From positions 1,550,001-1,614,000 of the forward strand of contig NZ_CP178621.1 in NCBI RefSeq assembly GCF_047302465.1: a stretch of DNA of 64,000 bases, written 5' to 3'. Of this stretch, positions 43,611 to 52,191 are shown piece by piece; position 1 is the stretch's first letter; each line of letters opens with the position of its first letter. The DNA comes from JACMRP01 sp047302465. Lineage in GTDB: Bacteria; Bdellovibrionota; Bdellovibrionia; Bdellovibrionales; Bdellovibrionaceae. Both the position numbers and the translations under genes were made by a program. The notes beneath the pieces were generated by a model, which made no database searches, was not told where the DNA came from, and saw nothing but the letters and a program-made list of their open reading frames with translations.

Positions 43611-45038
43611 CTATGCAATCTTAACAACCTTTGAAAGCTGGTTCGCATCAAACATGCGACCGGCTACGCGTTCAAACAAATCCATACGTTTGTTCGCGGC
43701 ACACCAGTTTGCAAACACCGCTGCAGCAGCCATTTCTGGATTTCCTCCAGTCAAGAAAGTCGTGTCTGCAGCTTGGTTGTTATTGAACTGACCAATTTGG
43801 AAGTCTGAAACTGCCGGACGACCCGCAGGGTTGTAGTACAAGATGTATGCTACACCATTCGAGCCGCGATCGCCTTGCCATACAGCTGCGCGATCCGCAG
43901 AATCTGGACTGAAGACGGATCCGTCAGAGACCACGTAGATGAATACAGGTCTTTGCAGAACCGCCGCACTTTGCAAGATACGGCCGACAACAACCCCCGC
44001 ATCTTGGTCACGATTGTCACCCGTCGTGCGAGTATTATCGTGGTAGTCATAACCGCCAAGCTCAAGGCTTGATACGCCGGCTTGACCCACGAGTGAGTTG
44101 TAAATCATAGAGCCAAAAATCAATTCACGATTGTTAGCGGCCGTGTTTGCAGCAAGACCCCAAACTTGGGAGTAAGTCGCGTTTTGGCGTGGATCAACAA
44201 TGCCTGCTCCTTTTTGAACAACGTCCGCATTTTTAATTCCGGCGCAGTCCAAAACTTTCTTGATGCCTTCGCCACCATTGACGGAAGCAAGCTTACGGCT
44301 TTGTGAAGAGTTCATATTACTCATCAATTTTGCCAAAGAATTTTTCTGAGCAGCATTGAGTGCCGTTCCCAAAGAAGCACTATAACCGATAGAAGTTAAC
44401 AACGCATTATAGCTGTTAACAACCAACGGAGACGGAGGAGTCAGAAGTGCTGGCTCCATGCGAATACCGGTTTTGGTATTCACGCGTCCTAGGTTTGGCA
44501 AGTTGGTTCCCATAAGACCGGCTTTTGTGATGGCCCCAGAGAGATCAAACTTGTTAGAAGCCGTGTCGTTCTGAGAGTCACAAGGAACTCCGATGAAAGA
44601 GGTATTTGCCAATGTTGTGGCAGCAGCTTGCGCGCGGACTCCGACAAGGAATTTACTGATCAGGACGCCATTGGCGTTGGCACCCGCAAAAGGTGCATTC
44701 CCGAATTCACGCACGATAGGTACTTGATTATCGCCAAGACCCAGCTTGCTATAGCTTGAAATCGGCTCGCGAGCGGCATTCATAGGCACGAAGTTGCTGG
44801 CCATCGCAGCACCGCCGGCCAAGTTGAGTGTCACAAAAGGAATCAAAGTCTCAGGAAGAGGGCAGTCCATCGCAGTTTGTGCGTGGGCTTGATTGCCCAA
44901 AATCAAAGACATCCAGTTCGGCACCATCATTTGCGCCGCAAACGGAATGATCCCTGCAGAGAGGAAGTCACGACGGGTTACCGGTTTTGCGTGTCCGGTT
45001 TTAGCCCACATAGGTATTTCTTTTTTATTTTTACTCAT
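43611..45038 (-). CDS. Tat-exported DUF1501-like protein
   Basis: 475 aa. The twin-arginine signal VTRRDFLSAGIIPFAAQMM sits near residue 20, as in DUF1501 proteins. The C-terminal half (VVSDGSVFSPD, GDRGSNGVAYILYY) resembles the DUF1501 domain, itself related to alkaline-phosphatase-type folds, but the match is distant. It lies between a lipoprotein and a CxxCH protein in one operon; pairing of DUF1501 proteins with cytochrome-like c-type proteins is known in other phyla. Exported folded, probably with cofactor. Confidence 0.6.
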   Translation of the reverse strand: MSKNKKEIPMWAKTGHAKPVTRRDFLSAGIIPFAAQMMVPNWMSLILGNQAHAQTAMDCPLPETLIPFVTLNLAGGAAMASNFVPMNAAREPISSYSKLGLGDNQVPIVREFGNAPFAGANANGVLISKFLVGVRAQAAATTLANTSFIGVPCDSQNDTASNKFDLSGAITKAGLMGTNLPNLGRVNTKTGIRMEPALLTPPSPLVVNSYNALLTSIGYSASLGTALNAAQKNSLAKLMSNMNSSQSRKLASVNGGEGIKKVLDCAGIKNADVVQKGAGIVDPRQNATYSQVWGLAANTAANNRELIFGSMIYNSLVGQAGVSSLELGGYDYHDNTRTTGDNRDQDAGVVVGRILQSAAVLQRPVFIYVVSDGSVFSPDSADRAAVWQGDRGSNGVAYILYYNPAGRPAVSDFQIGQFNNNQAADTTFLTGGNPEMAAAAVFANWCAANKRMDLFERVAGRMFDANQLSKVVKIA

Positions 45039-45086
45039 CTTCTCCCCCCGAAGAATTAAGCAAGGAACTTAAATCTAAAAAACCAA

Positions 45087-45761
45087 TTAATATGAAATCG
45101 CATCCAAGCTCGAAAGCATTGCGGCACATGTGCCCAGTATCAAATTGTTCGTGGATGCAGCTTGCGTTCGTACGTTCGCAGCCAAGGCATTAATAAAATC
45201 CGTTTTAAATGTTGCCATCAACGCTTGTTCTTCAGTCGTCTCCAAACGACCCCAGAACGAGCGCGCCATCCCGCGAATTGCCGTGTTGTAAGCGACATCA
45301 GAGACACTCGCGACACCTGTCGTGAAGTTGATCCCGTTGAAGAAGTTGCGACTACCATCTGCAAGAGCTTTTTCTTGCGTAAGAAGGCTGTTGCAAACTT
45401 CGCCTGCCAAGCTCGTAGAGCCCAACATCAACGGACCATTCATCATACTTAGGTCATTACCTGCAGCCAACGCACCATAACGACCGCTATATTCAGTCAA
45501 TAGGGCGTTACTAGCCACTGTCGTGTTTGTCACTTTCATCATGGACACTAAAGTTTGTTCTGCAGAAAGTAGGGCAAATGGGAGCCCTAGTTTTTCAGAA
45601 TTTACTTCCTCTTGCTCAGGCAAAGGACCGGTGCTTCCTAAAGAAGCGGTATCTTCAGTACCTTCATTCAGAGCTCCATAGCGTCCGCAGTTGTTGAAAC
45701 TCAACACTGAGGCAACTGTTAGAGGCAGAACTACTAGAAATAATTTTGTATATTTACTCAT
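45087..45761 (-). CDS. Putative lipoprotein, unknown
   Basis: 224 aa. Hydrophobic start MSKYTKLFLVVLPLTVASVL leads to SFNNCGRYGALNEG, where Cys may be a lipidation site although Asn at -1 is unusual. The rest is helical and Ala-rich, with one further Cys pair (EVCNSLL and LGTCAAML). Good ribosome site (GGAGG). Second gene of the operon starting at 47041. Confidence 0.6.
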   Translation of the reverse strand: MSKYTKLFLVVLPLTVASVLSFNNCGRYGALNEGTEDTASLGSTGPLPEQEEVNSEKLGLPFALLSAEQTLVSMMKVTNTTVASNALLTEYSGRYGALAAGNDLSMMNGPLMLGSTSLAGEVCNSLLTQEKALADGSRNFFNGINFTTGVASVSDVAYNTAIRGMARSFWGRLETTEEQALMATFKTDFINALAANVRTQAASTNNLILGTCAAMLSSLDAISY

Positions 45762-45772
45762 GGCCTACCTCC

Positions 45773-47041
45773 TTAGCTTCCCAAGCATTCTGGTTTAGTT
45801 GAAATAGATTCGAAGAGAGATTTAAGCTTGTAACCAGATGTTTCGAACTCGTCGCCCCACTTTTTAAGAAGGTCGCGATTCTTCACAGCATCCAGTTCTT
45901 TGCGGCATACTGCCTTGAACACACGTTTTGCCATACATTGGCTGAAGCGACGTGAGTTCGCTACGACAGTACCGAAAGCTTTCACGCCGTTACCACCAGC
46001 TGCAGCTCCACGCCATTCGAACATTTCAGCGTTCGCAGTGCGGGTAGCATGATTCACGAAGGAATCATTCGTAGTGATGTAACCAGACGGGAACACCGTA
46101 TTGTTTTTATTCATTTTGGTCACGATCCCTGCAGCGTCGCTTGCGATTGTATAGTTCGCAGCTCCACCACGAGTATTGACAGCAGAGTGTTTGATGCCCA
46201 TGCCATCATAATCCCACTTTGCAAAAGCGCCGCGGAATCCGTCCATCACAGTGTGGCAACCTTTACAAGAAGTTTGGAACTTCATGTGATCGCCAGCAGG
46301 GAAACGGTCGATGTCGCGACCGATACGAGCATCGGAAGCACCACCATCAGCCCACTCACTCAACGGAACACACATAAATTCGCGGAACGTATATTCCACC
46401 AAGCGGCGGTTAGTTCCCATCAAAGCGTGTTCACCCATGAAAGTTCTTGAAGTCAAAACACCCGCAGGGTCCGGACTTGCAACCGAAGCGGTTGCGCTTG
46501 TCGCAATGACTTGTCCCTCAACGCGTACCAGGTTTGCAGCGAGGTCTACGCGGTTGGTTTCAAGATCTGCATAGTGATTATTTGAAATCAGCAAATCAGG
46601 AATCAAATTGGAACGAATATTTGTTCCGCTTCCCTGATAATAGAAATTACCTGTGAGAAGTTCGCGAGCATCGGTCTGATCGCGAGTGACTCCAATGATG
46701 CCTGCAGCAAAATCATTGAAAGGTGTTTTAATTGTTTCATCACGAGTTGAAAGTTCCATAGCCATCAACTTAACAGTGATGTTGTAGAAATTAGGATCTT
46801 TCGTGGCTTCTTGTGCAGCCCCTAAAAGGTTTCCTTTACCAATCATATCCGCCATTTGCGCGATGATTGGACTGTCTACTGGAAGTTTTGTACCCGTGAT
46901 GCGTTCATATAGCTTGCGAGCTCTGCTTTCCATTGCAGTTGGCTCACCGGCGCTAATGTTCGGTTTCACCTGCCCATGAGCTGGCGAAACAAACGCGCTA
47001 GTAACAGATAGTACTAATAGTGGTAGTACGATGAACTTCAT
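45773..47041 (-). CDS. Exported CxxCH protein (DUF1588-like context)
   Basis: About 422 aa from ATG 47041, preceded by GGAGGGGG and beginning a signal peptide (MKFIVLPLLVLSVTSAFVSP). A single heme-type motif occurs in SCKGCHTVMDGFRGAFAKW, which matches the CxxCH...DxxGxAxxxFD pattern of DUF1588 domains, and YTFREFMCVPLSEW precedes it. First gene of the four-gene leftward operon. Confidence 0.65.
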   Translation of the reverse strand: MKFIVLPLLVLSVTSAFVSPAHGQVKPNISAGEPTAMESRARKLYERITGTKLPVDSPIIAQMADMIGKGNLLGAAQEATKDPNFYNITVKLMAMELSTRDETIKTPFNDFAAGIIGVTRDQTDARELLTGNFYYQGSGTNIRSNLIPDLLISNNHYADLETNRVDLAANLVRVEGQVIATSATASVASPDPAGVLTSRTFMGEHALMGTNRRLVEYTFREFMCVPLSEWADGGASDARIGRDIDRFPAGDHMKFQTSCKGCHTVMDGFRGAFAKWDYDGMGIKHSAVNTRGGAANYTIASDAAGIVTKMNKNNTVFPSGYITTNDSFVNHATRTANAEMFEWRGAAAGGNGVKAFGTVVANSRRFSQCMAKRVFKAVCRKELDAVKNRDLLKKWGDEFETSGYKLKSLFESISTKPECLGS

Positions 47042-47410
47042 TCCCCCTCCGTTCATCAAATGGCCTATAAAGTACATTTTTACCTAGAGCGGGGACATTG
47101 AGAACAAAAACCACAAAGCCTTCTCATATTGGGATCTTAGTCGTTAGGGGTGTCTAAAGTTTTATGTGCTAGTGCCTAAATCATGGGCACTCAGTTCTGT
47201 CATGCGATTTTTGAGTTTTTTTATTAATTTTGAGGCTAAACCTCGACAAACCAAATCAAGCTTTGTACAAGACCCCCGCGACCGGCCATTTGTATCATGC
47301 TGGAACATGATTTAAAGATCTTCGTTTGTTCCAACTTTCGTCAAGAGGGTGACGTATACAGGACGGCTCGGTTTTAAAGCTTAGTTTTAAGCAAGAAAGA
47401 GGGAGATTCT
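47042..47410. other. 369-base divergent intergenic region with inverted repeats
   Basis: Separates the leftward CxxCH operon from the rightward protease. It holds AGTGCC/GGCACT (47171-47191), GAGG/CCTC (47232-47244) and ATCATG-CTGGAA-CATGAT (47294-47311). The ribosome site AGAGGGAG precedes the protease ATG. No gene is supported here and no clear -35/-10 pair was found. Confidence 0.5.
47294..47311. promoter_or_regulatory. Inverted repeat, operator candidate
   Basis: ATCATG (47294-47299), six-base spacer, CATGAT (47306-47311): a perfect 6-6-6 dyad about 100 bases before the protease ATG in a divergent promoter region. Regulatory role inferred from position only. Confidence 0.35.
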
Positions 47411-48205
47411 ATGAACTTTAAATTTTTGTTCGCAGCAACAGCATTGGTTTTGGCTGCATGTGCGAAAGATGCAAACAACACAGGCTCTGTAACTGCTCAA
47501 CCAGCTTCTCAAGTTGGTGTGTTTGGCGGTGATGATGTAAATCCTAACGACATCGTTGCAAGAACGACTGTGGGTCTTTACAACTCACGTGTTGGCTTCA
47601 TATGCACTGGCTCTTTGTATGGCTCTAACATGATCCTGACTGCGGGACACTGCCTTGAGGGCGCGCCTCAGGACCTAGAGGTTCGTTTCGGCGTAGATAT
47701 GAGAGCTCCATTGTTTGTTCGCGCAGTTATCGCTGGCAAAAGAAGCCCTCTTTACACAGGCAAAATCGGTCCAAACATGGCTGACATCGCGGTATTGAAA
47801 TACGAAGGCACAATTCCAACTGAATATGGCTTCCGTTCAGTAAATCTGTTGAAAGACTACCGTCTATTGAATAAGGGTACTGACATTGTAGCAGCTGGCT
47901 ATGGCATTAAGGGTCCAACTATGGGTCACGGTTCGGGAACTCTTCGCAAAGTTACTTTGGAAGTACAAAATCCTAACTACTCTTTGACCGAAATGTCTGT
48001 GAATCAAGGTGTTTTCAAAGGTGTTTGCAATGGTGACTCAGGTGGCCCTGCATTCTTAAAAGGCACTGATGGCAACTTGTACCTTTGGGGTCTTACAAGC
48101 AATGGTGCTGGTATCCCAAAAGTAAGAGCTTGTATGTTCCGCTCTGTGTTCACAAGAGTGGATGCTTACATCCCATGGATTCTAGAATTAGCTCGTACTC
48201 TTTAA
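47411..48205 (+). CDS. Trypsin-like serine protease, lipoprotein
   Basis: 264 aa. Signal peptide with lipobox VLAAC (Cys17). S1 family catalytic residues are all present: His80 in LTAGHC, Asp125 in ADIAVLKY, Ser210 in GDSGGP. Disulfide Cys pair ICTG/GHC also fits. The first 40 residues are a short linker that may act as propeptide or tether. It would cleave proteins at the cell surface or in the periplasm; the S1 pocket residue cannot be assigned safely. Confidence 0.9.
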   Translation: MNFKFLFAATALVLAACAKDANNTGSVTAQPASQVGVFGGDDVNPNDIVARTTVGLYNSRVGFICTGSLYGSNMILTAGHCLEGAPQDLEVRFGVDMRAPLFVRAVIAGKRSPLYTGKIGPNMADIAVLKYEGTIPTEYGFRSVNLLKDYRLLNKGTDIVAAGYGIKGPTMGHGSGTLRKVTLEVQNPNYSLTEMSVNQGVFKGVCNGDSGGPAFLKGTDGNLYLWGLTSNGAGIPKVRACMFRSVFTRVDAYIPWILELARTL

Positions 48206-48226
48206 TCTGAGATCGATTCTGAAAAT

Positions 48227-48267
48227 AAAAAAGGCTCTGAGGGTAACCCAGAGCCTTTTTCTTTTTT
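48227..48267. terminator. Rho-independent terminator
   Basis: GGCTCTG (48233-48239), nine-base loop, CAGAGCC (48249-48255), A-run before and T-run after. Serves the protease gene and, in reverse, the convergent EEP-fold gene. Confidence 0.88.
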
Positions 48268-48302
48268 AATTCAAAAACTATCGAGAGCGACCGTTCGTTT
48301 CT

Positions 48303-49454
48303 TTATTTTGCGGCTGCCGCGGGCGTCGCAGCAGGTGTCGCCGCTGCTCGTGGTGCTAAACGAGAGTAGAGCGGGAAGTGATCCGCAACACCTTCTTTGG
48401 TTTCAGGCTTAAAGCGCTTTGGAATTTTACCCAAAAGATGAATCGGGTCTGAGTTGATAACTTTAATAGACTCTGTATCCAACTTGTAAGGAGCTGTGCC
48501 TTGCTCGCCTAGGTTTTTAGAGAATAGCTGCACGTCTAAAAACGACCAGTCTTGGCGATAGTTGTGAGTGCCTTCGCACTTTTGACAACCGACCAAGTGA
48601 GACACCATTGCTACTTCAGAGAATTTCTCTGAGAAGAATCTCGTTTTATCTTCTTCGGTGTGAGTGATGTTGAGATCACCACTCGCTACAACCATACCCT
48701 TCGCGGATTTTTCTTTGATAAGTTTGCTTAAGAACGCAACGGACTGTTCACGCCAGTAAGTTGGATTTGCTTGAGACGGGAAGTGAGCCCCCAAGACCGT
48801 CAGATTTTCGCCAGTAGGAAGTTTCAATGTCACTTCCAAAATGCCACGTGACCTGAACATCCAAATTTTGTCTTGATCTGTTTTTGGCACGTAAGGAATT
48901 TTGTGAAGCTTCGGTTTTCCTACCATTGGGAAACGCGACAAAATACCGATATCGATTCCGCGTGTGTCAGGCCCTTCAATCAACTCTTGAGTTTGGTAGC
49001 CTGCCTTCGCAAGATATTCCTTATTGAGTCGGCCAAGAATGCGGTCATTCTCTACCTCTTGCATAACCAAGATGTCTGGCCCTTGACCGTCAACACCCAT
49101 GATAATTTGCGCGACGTTTTTTAGCTTCACGTTTACAACGTCATCGTTCCAGTCAAAGTTCATGCACTCATCTCTGTAATGAGGCTGAGGGATCTTATCG
49201 CAGACGGCTTTGTGCTCGGGCGTTTGCTTTTTAGCCACCGGCATATAAGCGTAGTCCTCGCGGTTCTCGTCATGAATATTGTCGAAGAGATTTTCAACAT
49301 TGAAATTCATGATGCTGATTTCGCCAGGGGCTTTTGGCTTTTCTACGACGGCTGGAGGTGCAGCCTCTTTGGTGGTCGGAGTGCCGCAGCCAGTAAGGGA
49401 AATCGTGGAATAAAGTGCTAAAGAAATGGTCAGAAAAGAGAGTAATTTTTTCAT
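48303..49454 (-). CDS. Endonuclease/exonuclease/phosphatase-fold lipoprotein
   Basis: About 383 aa. Start 49454 opens a lipoprotein signal (MKKLLSFLTISLALYSTISL, lipobox LTGC). The EEP fold is shown by SIMNFNVENLFDN, DILVMQEVENDRIL (catalytic Glu), GAHFPSQ, VVASGDLNITH and DHFPLYSRL. Enzymes of this fold cut nucleic acids or phosphate esters; an exported, membrane-tethered nuclease would suit a bacterium that feeds on host DNA (inference). The C-terminus is a low-complexity Ala/Thr/Pro tail. Confidence 0.82.
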   Translation of the reverse strand: MKKLLSFLTISLALYSTISLTGCGTPTTKEAAPPAVVEKPKAPGEISIMNFNVENLFDNIHDENREDYAYMPVAKKQTPEHKAVCDKIPQPHYRDECMNFDWNDDVVNVKLKNVAQIIMGVDGQGPDILVMQEVENDRILGRLNKEYLAKAGYQTQELIEGPDTRGIDIGILSRFPMVGKPKLHKIPYVPKTDQDKIWMFRSRGILEVTLKLPTGENLTVLGAHFPSQANPTYWREQSVAFLSKLIKEKSAKGMVVASGDLNITHTEEDKTRFFSEKFSEVAMVSHLVGCQKCEGTHNYRQDWSFLDVQLFSKNLGEQGTAPYKLDTESIKVINSDPIHLLGKIPKRFKPETKEGVADHFPLYSRLAPRAAATPAATPAAAAK

Positions 49455-49591
49455 AGGGCCCAGCATCCGAGATATTTTTACGGGGATCAAGCCCTAGTTC
49501 TGTCAGGAATTCATTAATTCCAAAGTGTTGCGTTGTGTCGAGTGACTTTTTATGGCATAAGAGCCTGAACTTTTTGCCACGCGGGGGAAAC

Positions 49592-50509
49592 ATGGCTTTA
49601 CGAAGTTTTTGGGCACTCTTAGGAATTCTTGTTCTATCTGCAACAGTTCACGCGCAAGAGAGCAGTACGACAACAGCTGTCGGCACTAGCACTCTGCAAA
49701 CTAGTCCCGATCTCGGTCCAACTTCTCCATGGGGCGTTTCTTTCTTCAGCATCGGTTCGCTTTCTCAGAAGCAAGTTGAAACCGGTGGCTCTTCTTACGG
49801 ACTTAATGGTTACATCGCACTTAACTACAAACTTTCTAAAACAAAACGCGTGTCAGTTCGCCCGGTCTTCAACGTGAACTCTGAAGGTCTTGATAAGCGC
49901 GGCAGCCGAATCGAATCTGGCTCAAGCCTTGGCGATGCTCACTTGGTTTACTCTGATTACGAACTTGCAACTATTGGTGCAGCGGGTGTTTCTTCAAGCT
50001 TCAAACTTTACCTGCCAACAAGTGAGTTTTCTCAGCAAATTCATACGATCGCAAAATTCCGTCCTGAAACTTTCATCAGCTACGATATTGGTTCTTTCTC
50101 TTCAATCACTTGGGTGATCAAGCCAGACTTCTTCATTCAATCTCAAACTTCATTTGAAGACAGAAAAGCTCGTCCTCGTAAAGACGGAACATATCCTCGC
50201 AAAACAACTCAGCTGGCAGCTCTTGAGCACTACTTGGAGCTTGATGGCAACATCAACAAGTACGTTTCAATTAAGCCTTCTGCAGGTTTTAAAGAAGATT
50301 GGTACAATTCAGGTGGCGCTGCTTTCTTGCCAGCAACTCACAACACGAACGCGAAATTGGCTTTGGGCTTGGACATCCGCCCAGTCAGAGGCTTGAGCTT
50401 CACTTTGATTGCTGAAAACTTGGTTCGCGTATCTAATCGTAAAGACGCAGTGAAGTTCTTCCGTCCGGAAGATAACAGCTTGGTCTTGATGACTAACGCT
50501 TCACTGTAA
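49592..50509 (+). CDS. Outer-membrane beta-barrel-like protein
   Basis: About 305 aa from ATG 49592 (GGGGGA before it), signal peptide MALRSFWALLGILVLSATVHA. Repeated strand motifs (GVSFFSIGSL, GYIALNYKLSKT, SSFKLYLPTSEFS, TWVIKPDFFIQSQ) and a final LVLMTNASL suggest a barrel. No family recognised. Its last 17 bases overlap the convergent pseudouridine synthase gene. Confidence 0.6.
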   Translation: MALRSFWALLGILVLSATVHAQESSTTTAVGTSTLQTSPDLGPTSPWGVSFFSIGSLSQKQVETGGSSYGLNGYIALNYKLSKTKRVSVRPVFNVNSEGLDKRGSRIESGSSLGDAHLVYSDYELATIGAAGVSSSFKLYLPTSEFSQQIHTIAKFRPETFISYDIGSFSSITWVIKPDFFIQSQTSFEDRKARPRKDGTYPRKTTQLAALEHYLELDGNINKYVSIKPSAGFKEDWYNSGGAAFLPATHNTNAKLALGLDIRPVRGLSFTLIAENLVRVSNRKDAVKFFRPEDNSLVLMTNASL

Positions 50510-51359
50510 ATTCAAATTCTAGAAACTTTAAATATTCGGCCTCGAGATCAATCATCTCGAGGTCGTATTTTTTTGGGGCACCGTACATGATGTCTCCGCA
50601 GATCGGAGCGCCCATCGTTGATAGCTGCGCACGGATCTGATGCGTGCGACCGGTGAGCAGCTCAACACGAACCTCTTGCTCTTGGTCGTCTTTAAAATCT
50701 CTGACATCAAAAAGACGAAGGTGGCATTCCTGCCAATTTTCTTTAGCTTCAAGGCTGACCACTTTTGGTGCGCGCGGAGACGGCTCCATATAGTGAGTGT
50801 AGAGACCTTCTTTGAGTTTCAAGCCGTGAACACGGGCACGATAGATCTTTTGGACGCCACGCTGTGCAAGTAGGTGATTGAAAAGGGGAAGAAAATCTCT
50901 GCTTTTTGCCAATACTATAAGGCCACTAGTGGGAACATCCAGGCGGTGAGTGATAAAGATTTCTTGTTGCAGATGATCGGAAAGATACATCTGCAAGTTT
51001 TCTCGGCAGTTGTCGACACTCGGATGGACAGGAAGGCCTGCGGGCTTATTGACGACGATGAAATTTTCATCTTCGAAAATGATTCGCTCTTTCCACTGAT
51101 AGTTGTTGTGAGGAAAACGGCGCGGTTTGGTGTGAACGCGAATATAATCGCCCTCAGCGATATTTTTATCACTGAGTTGGCGTTGTCCCTCGAAGTAAAT
51201 GCTTCCTAGTTGCAGGAGATCTTCGAGTAATTCTGCTGACAGATTAAGCTCACTCACTAAAATCTCTTTCAGTGAGCCGGACTTAGGACTGAGGATGTGT
51301 TTAACACCATACTCAAATCCGTTATTATACTGATGAACTGGTTTGTTATCGCTGTGCAT
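50493..51359 (-). CDS. RluA-family pseudouridine synthase
   Basis: About 288 aa from ATG 51359; a longer frame to 51419 has no ribosome site. An S4-like domain (residues about 40-90: SELNLSAELLEDLLQLGS) precedes the catalytic domain with ITHRLDVPTSGLIVLAKS, in which the Asp of HRLD is catalytic, and RTHQIRAQLSTMGAPICGD. It would isomerise uridine in rRNA or tRNA; the exact site cannot be read. Confidence 0.88.
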   Translation of the reverse strand: MHSDNKPVHQYNNGFEYGVKHILSPKSGSLKEILVSELNLSAELLEDLLQLGSIYFEGQRQLSDKNIAEGDYIRVHTKPRRFPHNNYQWKERIIFEDENFIVVNKPAGLPVHPSVDNCRENLQMYLSDHLQQEIFITHRLDVPTSGLIVLAKSRDFLPLFNHLLAQRGVQKIYRARVHGLKLKEGLYTHYMEPSPRAPKVVSLEAKENWQECHLRLFDVRDFKDDQEQEVRVELLTGRTHQIRAQLSTMGAPICGDIMYGAPKKYDLEMIDLEAEYLKFLEFEFTVKR

Positions 51360-51444
51360 GACCTTTAAATGTAATAGCACAGCGTGACGATTATGTTCAA
51401 GTGAAGCAATCAAGGACATATTAGGAATTGAAGGAGCACAGTCT

Positions 51445-52122
51445 TTGAGTATTTTCCAAGAGCCTATATTCCAGTGGTTATCTCAGTACGCCTATCAGCC
51501 TGAGCTCGTCTATGCGGCCCTCGTGGGTATGATGTTTATGTCGGCGATCGGTTTGCCTTTGCCTGAAGAGGTGACGCTCGTAAGCATCGGTGTCCTTGCT
51601 TTTATGGGGGCCAACCCTCATCACTTTCCGCCGCCCTTTGAAGGGGCACCCGTCGTAAATATGCATACAGCCGCCATTATCGCCTCAGTTGCGGTGTTTG
51701 GCGCGGATTTCCTCATTTATGCAATAGGTAGGATCTGGGGACGGCGAATGCTTCAGACGCCGTTTATGAAAAAGATTATTTCTCCAGAGATGATGGAGAA
51801 AGTGGAGAACTGGACGAAGAAATACGGAGCTTATGCTTGCGGTATCTTCCGTTTCACTCCAGGGATTCGTTTTCCAGGTCACTTAGCATGCGGCATGATG
51901 CATTTTCCAATCTGGAAATTTGCTCTGATTGACGGTATTGCCGTAATGATTAGCGTTCCTACGCAGATTTATTTGCTAGCGATTTATGGCGAGCCCATTA
52001 TCAAGCGTTTGCACCAATTCAAAATGGTTCTCTTCGGTATCATCGGCATTATCCTGATCGCCTTCATCGCGAAGAAGATTAAGAATTACTTCATGAAAGA
52101 AGAGCAGCAAAGCTCTCAGTAG
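51445..52122 (+). CDS. DedA-family membrane protein
   Basis: 225 aa from TTG 51445 (GGAG eight bases before). DedA signature pieces: SAIGLPLPEEVTLVSIGVLA, FGADFLIYAIGRIWGRR, and CGIFRFTPGIRFPGHLACG, where the Arg residues are typical of proton-coupled members. About five membrane segments. DedA/UPF0056-type proteins are involved in lipid-carrier flipping and membrane homeostasis in the inner membrane. Confidence 0.88.
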   Translation: MSIFQEPIFQWLSQYAYQPELVYAALVGMMFMSAIGLPLPEEVTLVSIGVLAFMGANPHHFPPPFEGAPVVNMHTAAIIASVAVFGADFLIYAIGRIWGRRMLQTPFMKKIISPEMMEKVENWTKKYGAYACGIFRFTPGIRFPGHLACGMMHFPIWKFALIDGIAVMISVPTQIYLLAIYGEPIIKRLHQFKMVLFGIIGIILIAFIAKKIKNYFMKEEQQSSQ

Positions 52123-52140
52123 AAAATAGAAATAGGGAAT

Positions 52141-52170
52141 AAAAAAAGCCGGTTTTGAGACCGGCTTTTT
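52141..52170. terminator. Rho-independent terminator
   Basis: GCCGGT (52148-52153), loop, ACCGGC (52160-52165) with A-run before and T-run after; bidirectional between the DedA gene and the convergent gene at 52192. Confidence 0.88.
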
Positions 52171-52191
52171 TGTTTTTGTAGCAAAATTTTA

